This document shows, in pieces, positions 1 to 6,100 of a stretch of DNA of 6,662 nucleotides. This stretch comes from a bacterium. GTDB lineage: Bacteria > Bacteroidota > Ignavibacteria > Kapaibacteriales > UBA961. The notes under the pieces were generated by a model that was not told the origin of the DNA, ran no database searches, and saw only the letters and a list, made by a program, of their open reading frames with translations. How positions within the stretch are numbered: the stretch's first letter is position 1; each line of letters opens with the position of its first letter. The stretch lies in contig JALHLL010000052.1 in NCBI GenBank assembly GCA_022844575.1, forward strand, positions 1 to 6,662, written 5' to 3'. Position numbers and translations under genes: made by a program.

Positions 1-279
1 GAATAGAGCCACGAACGGTGTATATGGAAAAAGGAAAGGCGACGGTATTTACCCTGTACTACAAAAGTGAGGATAGCAATTATTCATGGACACGCTTTAG
101 TGCAGAGAGTGACGAATGTGCATTTACATTTGATGCAAGCGCAGGATACCCGGGCAAATTGCCGAAGAAGAATGAGTTAAGAATAGTATATCCGACAGAA
201 AAGGACACAATATATTACGGAGAAGATTTTGATATAGTATGGGATGGAATAGCAGATTTTGAAGAGGTGGAGTTGTATG
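1..279 (+). repeat. Direct repeat copy A (5' module of gene 1)
   Basis: Bases 1-279 match 4105-4383 without gaps, at an offset of 4104. I count 14 mismatches, at 100, 104, 107, 113, 122, 125, 128, 131, 140, 143, 146, 149, 176 and 272. Only position 100 changes the protein (Ser in gene 1, Asn in gene 2). The match runs off the left edge of the window, so the true repeat is longer, perhaps reaching the start of the gene. It covers the end of the first Ig-like domain and the front half of the Kre9-like domain. Confidence 0.95.
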
Positions 280-3068
280 AGGAGGAATTACCGAGGTATG
301 AGTATGTTCCATTAATCACCAAAACAGCCACAAATAATAGGTTCAGATTTGTTTGGCGCGATTACCTAGGAGATTTTTACTTTAGGCACCCTTCAGTTTT
401 TAAAAGAAAATTTGGTGCGCGTTTTTCTTTGACCGATACGATTTCCCGTCCATTTGATACTGATGACGGGGAAGTATCTTATGTTGATTCACATCTTGGC
501 AATAGAGATATCTACGCATTCTTTAATCCTTACAGAAGATTACAGTTGTGGAATATAATGGATAGGAAGTGTATTTCCGATTTTCGGATAGTGAATAGAC
601 TCGTAGCAAAAGATGGAAGTTTCAACCGATATGATATAGTACAACCCCATGTGAGCCCTTCAGGTCGTTATGTAGGATTTGTCCAGGATCAGAGCCAGTT
701 CCCTGAATACAGGTCGTATATCGGATGTGTGTGGGATACAAAACTAAGGAGGATGATCTACCAAAAAACATTTGAAAAAAACCACAATCTGACTAGTACT
801 CCTTCAGGTTCTCCGGTGTCCATTATTTTTAATAAAGATGAAACGAAGGTTCTTATAAGTGGTGGACTCAATCATATAGTTGATTTGCGTTCAGGAAACA
901 TAGCCCATGCGAAGACAAAGACACTACTCGATAGGTGCGCATACAGTCCCGATGGAAATATGATTGCCAATGGAAGAAAAGGTGAAATAATTAGTGCTAT
1001 AACTTTTGAATTAATAAATGATAGTGTTCCTAGGAAGTTATCTTATGAATACGGTCGGGAGATACTTCCTGTTTGGACTAATGATAGTAAAAAAATAATT
1101 GTTGATTTCGAAGGTTGGGACTTTCCAATAATCACAAAGAATAAATATATTGTTTTTTATGATATCTTCACGAAAAAAAAAGATACCGTATTCGTAAGAA
1201 CAAAACTTGGAATTAATTATGTGGATGTTAACCCTATAGATGGTCGCTTGTTAGTGAGCCTTAGTGTTCAAAGTTTATACGATTCATTATATGTGTTAGA
1301 ATACCCAAGTGGCAAAGTATTGCGTAGAATGAAAGGTCTTAATTCGATCAGTACCAGATGGTTAAAGGATGGTGTCAATATCTTTGGTAATAAAGAAATA
1401 CTCAATACTATTACCGGTGAACGAAATACTTTGTTTGCAATGGATAAAGGAAAAGTCAGTCCGGATAAACAAAAAACTATAAGAATTGACTGGTTGAATG
1501 AGCAGAAGCAATATGCTTTGCTGGTTAATAGAGATAAATTTTGTTCATCAATTGCTGATGAGGTAATTGACATTGGAGATAATACCACTCGATTGATAAC
1601 TGCAGAATGGCTTCCTGATAGTAAACATATACTTATAAGAACTGTACGATATGGTATTGATACATCCTATTCTTATCGCATATATAATATTGACACAAAA
1701 AAGATTATGTCAATAATTGACTCTCAGAAAGATATTTCCTATATACGATACAGTAATAATTTAAAATCGGCCGTATTTCTAAGCAAAGGAGAATTGAAAT
1801 ATGCTGTGTTGAATAGTGTTGCGAAGGTAAAGAGCTTTAAAGTACCTTTGAAAGGATTCTCTGTTGAACACTTAACAGAATATCCTATCGAGTGGAAAGA
1901 CGATAGTACATTTTTTGTTCGAGATGCAAACAGTAAGATAAGAGTCTTTAGAGATACGAGTGAATTATTTGTATTTGATAATACAATACCTCACACAAAA
2001 TTTAGTTGGAATAGTGTACGCAAAACAGACATATACTCAAGCCATGATAGGGTGTTTGATAGTGTTATTATTGTAAATACAACAACTAAAAATATTGTTT
2101 CAAGAGATTTTTCACATAATATAAAGTATGTCAATCTTGTAGATAGTTCACGGTATATGGTGCTGACTGTGGTGAACAATAATTTGGATGTAATAGGTTT
2201 GTACAAAGTATCATATCCAAGTCTGGAATTAATTGATTCAATAATGAATGATGGCTTTGAGGAAGTAGTCGCAGAGCCACAAAGTCATATTTTTGGTGTA
2301 AAAGGGGGTGCCCACTTTAGGTTGATTGATGTGCGCACTTTCAGGGAAATTCCGAATTTAAGTGATGAGTATCGTGAATATCTGCCAAGGTTTCCGCAGT
2401 TTCTTGCGGCGAACAGCGTCTCTACTCATTCAATACAATGCAAATCTATAATTGAAATGGATAGCGTAATGACACTTGTGAACTTGCGTAAGAAGAAAAA
2501 TCTTTTTCTGTCTAAATTCATAAAAAACGCTTCATCTCAACCGATAACACTAGCAAACGCTTATTTCGTAGACAAATACACAAGATGGAATTTAGAATCT
2601 ACCCCCCCTCTGCCGTATGATACCTACTGGAGAGATGAATTCTTACGATTGGAAAGGAATGAAGTTTCTGATTTTAGAGTTAATAATTACAGTAACCCAC
2701 AGTATTTCAGAGTACCTGAAGAGTTGTATTTTATGGTAAACAATATTCATTATTCGATACCAATCAAGGATTCTAATACAGTTGTATCATCGGTTCAAGA
2801 ACAGGATTTGTCGGATTATAATAATGAGAGTATTGTGTATCCAAATCCGACGAGAGATATTCTATATATAAACTTGCAAAATCTGTACAGCGAAAATGTG
2901 GAAATAGTTATTTACGATGTACTTGGGAGTAAAGTACAAGAATTTTATAAAGGAAATATACCTTTAACTATTCAGAAGTATAATATTTCGTCAATGCCAA
3001 AGGGATATTATACTGTAATAGTTAAAAGTAAAGAAAGCAAACAGAGTTATCCTTTTATTGTGTATTAA
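1..3068 (+). CDS. T9SS-sorted surface protein, Ig-like plus WD40-like propeller (5' partial)
   Basis: The reading frame is open from the first base (first full codon at 3) to TAA at 3066-3068. A GTG at 18 lies inside the gene: the same codon is residue 348 of the homologous gene 2, so about 347 N-terminal residues, including signal peptide and vWA domain, should lie upstream. Counting GTG as residue 1, the visible 1016 residues hold: the end of a HYDIN/choice-of-anchor-D-like Ig domain (to about 46); a Kre9-like Ig domain (53-140); about 13-14 WD40/PD40-like blade repeats (160-780), with motifs such as SPSGRY (213), SPDG (310), NPIDGR (405) and LPDSKHILI (532); an uncharacterised beta-rich segment (800-930); and a T9SS type A sorting domain starting near YPNP (941). 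The protein is predicted to be exported and surface-attached or released. No catalytic motif is visible and the ligand is unknown. It probably shares a transcript with gene 2. The frame and the sorting domain are certain; the role is not. Confidence 0.93.
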   Translation, partial: IEPRTVYMEKGKATVFTLYYKSEDSNYSWTRFSAESDECAFTFDASAGYPGKLPKKNELRIVYPTEKDTIYYGEDFDIVWDGIADFEEVELYEEELPRYEYVPLITKTATNNRFRFVWRDYLGDFYFRHPSVFKRKFGARFSLTDTISRPFDTDDGEVSYVDSHLGNRDIYAFFNPYRRLQLWNIMDRKCISDFRIVNRLVAKDGSFNRYDIVQPHVSPSGRYVGFVQDQSQFPEYRSYIGCVWDTKLRRMIYQKTFEKNHNLTSTPSGSPVSIIFNKDETKVLISGGLNHIVDLRSGNIAHAKTKTLLDRCAYSPDGNMIANGRKGEIISAITFELINDSVPRKLSYEYGREILPVWTNDSKKIIVDFEGWDFPIITKNKYIVFYDIFTKKKDTVFVRTKLGINYVDVNPIDGRLLVSLSVQSLYDSLYVLEYPSGKVLRRMKGLNSISTRWLKDGVNIFGNKEILNTITGERNTLFAMDKGKVSPDKQKTIRIDWLNEQKQYALLVNRDKFCSSIADEVIDIGDNTTRLITAEWLPDSKHILIRTVRYGIDTSYSYRIYNIDTKKIMSIIDSQKDISYIRYSNNLKSAVFLSKGELKYAVLNSVAKVKSFKVPLKGFSVEHLTEYPIEWKDDSTFFVRDANSKIRVFRDTSELFVFDNTIPHTKFSWNSVRKTDIYSSHDRVFDSVIIVNTTTKNIVSRDFSHNIKYVNLVDSSRYMVLTVVNNNLDVIGLYKVSYPSLELIDSIMNDGFEEVVAEPQSHIFGVKGGAHFRLIDVRTFREIPNLSDEYREYLPRFPQFLAANSVSTHSIQCKSIIEMDSVMTLVNLRKKKNLFLSKFIKNASSQPITLANAYFVDKYTRWNLESTPPLPYDTYWRDEFLRLERNEVSDFRVNNYSNPQYFRVPEELYFMVNNIHYSIPIKDSNTVVSSVQEQDLSDYNNESIVYPNPTRDILYINLQNLYSENVEIVIYDVLGSKVQEFYKGNIPLTIQKYNISSMPKGYYTVIVKSKESKQSYPFIVY
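174..437 (+). other. Kre9/KNH-like Ig domain of gene 1
   Basis: Residues 53-140 (counting GTG 18 as 1) read ELRIVYP, TIYYGEDFDIVW (64-75), VELY (84-87), then RFRFVW (108-113) and GARFSLTD (133-140). This is the strand order of the Ser-Thr-rich/Kre9-type Ig fold: a PxxGDxxxxG-like opening, an ItW strand, an LELY strand and a YxWxVP-like strand. The front half, to residue 87, is nearly identical to gene 2, while the back half differs in sequence and length. Its role is probably a spacer or stalk. Confidence 0.55.
495..2357 (+). other. WD40/PD40-like beta-propeller array of gene 1
   Basis: Residues 160-780 contain a series of degenerate blades, each with a hydrophobic strand, a turn of the type S/N-P/x-D/S-G/x and a following strand. 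Turns seen: SPSGRY (213), NKDETKVLI (272), SPDGNMI (310), TNDSKKII (354), NPIDGRLL (405), LKDGVNIF (449), SPDKQKTI (481), LPDSKHIL (532), SNNLKSAV (579), KDDSTFFV (627) and VDSSRYMV (708), plus weaker ones near 665 and 755. The first blade ends in LQLWNIMDRK (175-184). Thirteen or fourteen blades would make two seven-bladed propellers. Propellers of this kind usually bind protein or glycan ligands; no active site is visible. Confidence 0.7.
2415..2807 (+). other. Uncharacterised beta-rich segment between propeller and sorting domain, gene 1
   Basis: Residues 800-930 follow the shared propeller end motif IPxxxDEYxExL (778-789; 1132-1143 in gene 2). The stretch VMTLVNLRKKKNLFLSKF (817-834) and IKNASSQPITLANAYF (835-850) resembles a degenerate choice-of-anchor-D-like Ig domain, with a conserved K-N-x-S-S also at the end of gene 2's visible part. 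A Pro- and Tyr-rich piece (862-871) and two short strands near 896-916 follow. I do not recognise a family with confidence. Confidence 0.4.
2820..3065 (+). other. T9SS type A C-terminal sorting domain of gene 1
   Basis: The last 82 residues (935-1016) follow the T9SS type A pattern: VYPNPTRDILYI (940-951) with the hallmark YPNP, VEIVIYDVLGSKV (961-973) matching the v.iyd..G..v strand pair, ISSMPKGYYTVIV (990-1002) matching the l..G.Y.v.v strand, and a hydrophobic tail YPFIVY. This domain directs cargo to the T9SS translocon, after which it is cleaved and the cargo attached or released. It is the strongest evidence for the kind of organism. Confidence 0.95.
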
Positions 3069-3080
3069 CTGTACGGATGG
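3069..3080 (+). promoter_or_regulatory. 12-bp junction between the two genes; translation start region of gene 2
   Basis: Only ctgtacggatgg separates the stop of gene 1 from ATG 3081. That is too short for a terminator plus a Bacteroidota-type promoter, so gene 2 is probably transcribed from upstream through gene 1. The only purine-rich stretch, ggatgg, abuts the ATG and is too close for a normal Shine-Dalgarno site, which is common in Bacteroidota. With the second ATG (3084) as start the spacing would be slightly better. Coupled translation after the gene 1 stop is possible. Confidence 0.5.
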
Positions 3081-3158
3081 ATGATGAAAAAGAAAAGACG
3101 TACCATATTTCTGTTCTGTATTTTCTACTTAGTGTTACAGTATCCTACATACTCACAG
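3081..3158 (+). other. Sec signal peptide of gene 2
   Basis: Residues 1-26 show a basic n-region (KKKRR, residues 3-7), a hydrophobic core (TIFLFCIFYLVLQYP, residues 8-22) and a polar PTYSQ end with likely cleavage at or just before Gln26. This is the standard entry route for T9SS cargo, which reaches the periplasm through Sec. Cys13 sits in the middle of the hydrophobic core and is not a credible lipobox cysteine. Confidence 0.85.
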
Positions 3159-6100
3159 TATTCTGAAATAGTAAAACTTGATACAAGTACATACCCGCGC
3201 ATGGAAGCTGAGTATCTTCTTTTTGATAAGCAAAGTAATATTTCTACTGATGGACGATTTGAATTATATGAAAACGGCATTTTCAAAAAAATAAGAAAAC
3301 ACGTCCCGCCACAAATAAAGCATAAGCCGCTTTCAGTATTAATAATATTGGATATGAGTTGCCGCTATGATGGAATAGATGGTACTTCACTACAACAAGC
3401 AGCACAACAATGGCTTGAATATCTACACCCCGATGATGAAATGGGAATTGTTGTTCATGATGTAAAAAACACAGTAGTTGCTGACTACACAAACAATACT
3501 ATACTCTTATCGGAAAAAGTAAAAACAATAGAAACCCAACCAACGGATCAGAGAAAAGAAAGTACTCCGAATGATACCCTGATGAGGGCTCGTCACTTAG
3601 TAACAAAAGCCAAAAACAAAGCGATAATTATCTTTTTATCACACAGCTTTACACCACGATATACGAACTATTGGATTGAGACAGACTCAACGATACCGAC
3701 CTATACAATTAATGTGGAGAGAATAACTCCTGACTACATACGGCAAGCAAGCGAAGAAACGGGAGGCAAAAACTTTAACCGAACAGGGAATAATACAAAC
3801 TTATTATATACCAGAATACTCTATGAGGCACGAGGCGGCAAGGCAGGTACGATAGAATGGGATGGAGAAATATACTGTGAAGATGGGAAAAAAACAATAG
3901 AACTCTATGAAGCAGAGGAAAACATACGCACGAGTTTTACCTTTTATCCGAGTTTACGTTCAATTAATGAACTACAGTTTTCCAATGAAGCGATACGCTT
4001 TGGCGGAATAGAACCGGGACAAGAAGCAAAAAAAGAAGTGAGTATTATATCAACCCGTCGTGATTTACTTATTAAAAACATAAAAAGCCGTAATCCTCAA
4101 TACCGAATAGAGCCACGAACGGTGTATATGGAAAAAGGAAAGGCGACGGTATTTACCCTGTACTACAAAAGTGAGGATAGCAATTATTCATGGACACGCT
4201 TTAATGCCGAAAGTGATGAATGTGCTTTCACCTTCGATGCAAGTGCCGGTTATCCGGGCAAATTGCCGAAGAAGAATGAATTAAGAATAGTATATCCGAC
4301 AGAAAAGGACACAATATATTACGGAGAAGATTTTGATATAGTATGGGATGGAATAGCAGATTTTGAAGAGGTGGAATTGTATGTGCAAAGGAAGCTTTTT
4401 GTTTACGATCAATCCCCACTTACACGCCAAGCCAAAGGTAAGTACAGATTTGTTTGGGAGGAATTTCCAATTACAAGTTATGAAGTACAATCTCCTCGTG
4501 ATAATAAAAAGGAGTTTTATGTTAGATTCACTCCTAATCAAATTATTAAATACCCGTTTGATCAGGAATTAGTACAGTATAATGACCATAAAGTTAATAG
4601 TATTATAAACAATAAATATAAGATCATGTCAGACAGGTCACTTGTACTGTGGGATGTCTTAAATCGGAAGCAAGTAAATAATTTTCCTTATTATTCTATT
4701 TACTCTGGCGAATCATCGGCTCAATATTTAACTCCGCACATTAGTCCTTCCGGACGTTACATGGGGTATGTGAGTTCAAATACACAGCTCGGTGAATATC
4801 CATCATACAACTGGGGAATTTGGGATTTGCGAAAAAACAATGTTGTTCATCAGAGGACTTATGAGCCGAGTTGGTCTTATGGTTGGTACACAATCTTCCC
4901 GCGTAGTGTAGTTTTTAGTAGGGATGAAAGTAAGGTTTTAGTTTCATTTACTAACAGACAAACGCAAGCCAATCAGAATTTCGTTTATGATATGCGAAGC
5001 GGTGCAAAAAGTACTGTAGAGTACAAGAAAGGTATTAAAACATATTCATATAGTCCAGATAAACGATTTATCGCCGTCATGGATGAAGATATAAGGAAGC
5101 TAAAAATTTTAGAATCGGAGAATTTTAAAGAGTTACTTGAAATAAAAAATTATTACAATAATTACACTGAATCTAAACTGGTAATACCTCCCTTGTGGTT
5201 GCCTAATACAAACAAAGTGCTGGTACGTTTGCCTTATTCGGAAAATACTAATGATGTAACAAGAAAAATAGTGTTTTACAATGTTGAAACGCAACTTGAG
5301 GATAGTGTTGAGTTCTTATGTGAAAAAAATATCAGTTTTGCAGATATTAATCCGATTGATAGTTCCTTACTTGTAAGCTTTTTACGTGAGTCATCTCAGC
5401 CCGACTCATTATATATAGTTGAATATAGTAGCGGAAGAATATTAAAGAAAATTCCTATTGTTGACAGCGAAACTAATTGGGAAGATTTTCCACGTTGGTT
5501 GAATGATGGTATTCATATTATTCATAATGAAACTATTTTTAATACTATTACCAATGAGTACAGATATATGTACGGCAAGGACAGATATGCAGTTTTAAGT
5601 CCTGATAAGAGATCGACCGTTAAAATAGAGAAAGGATTGTATTCAAGCAAGAGGGTGGAAATTGGCAATGCCAAACGAGAATCCTTCCTAAAAAAGGAAT
5701 ATATTGTTGAAGTCGGGAGTGATTCACTGTATGTAAATAATGTACTATGGACGCCAGATAGTAAGCATATACTAATTGAACTGCAAAATAGGTTTATCTC
5801 ATCGAGAAACTGTGAGTTGTTTAACATCGAAACGAAGGAAAGAGTAATGTCTTACGCGCCGACTGTTAGCTTCAATAGTATTAAGTTTAATGATAGTGGT
5901 ACTGTCTGTACGTATATACAAGATGATAGTTTGATGTATTGCAGATTAGATACTTCAAAACAGTTTGGCAGGATTGCAAAAGGTATATTAAAAGTTAAAT
6001 ACCCTATAAATTATGATATGTATGGTTTCAAAGCCGCCTCAAATATATTCTCGTTTTATGGTTCGGATTCTATCGTTCATATCTTTGATAATGGAAATCA

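Noticed and set aside
18..20. GTG as the start codon of gene 1
   Set aside because: The frame is open upstream to base 1 and the encoded residues (IEPRTVYM) match residues 343-350 of gene 2, so this is internal.
124..312. Antisense open frame, with a matching one at 4228-4419
   Set aside because: Both lie opposite the repeated module. Their similarity only reflects the repeat on the coding strand.
1268..1588. Antisense open frames here and at 1991-2206, 3283-3492, 4281-4541 and 5522-5827
   Set aside because: They are fully inside well-supported + strand genes, with no start signals or recognisable products.
3077..3079. ATG just before gene 2 as its start
   Set aside because: It is in another frame from the signal peptide and the 1194-codon reading frame.
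3117..3119. Cys13 of gene 2 as a lipoprotein attachment cysteine
   Set aside because: It lies within the hydrophobic core, too early and without a lipobox; a T9SS route is expected from gene 1's tail.
4105..4383. Repeats as part of an insertion sequence or attachment site
   Set aside because: No transposase, inverted ends or target duplication; the repeats are in-frame coding DNA of homologous genes.
4363..4572. Short + strand frame starting near the end of repeat copy B
   Set aside because: It is out of frame with gene 2, which is uninterrupted here, and shows no domain or start signal.
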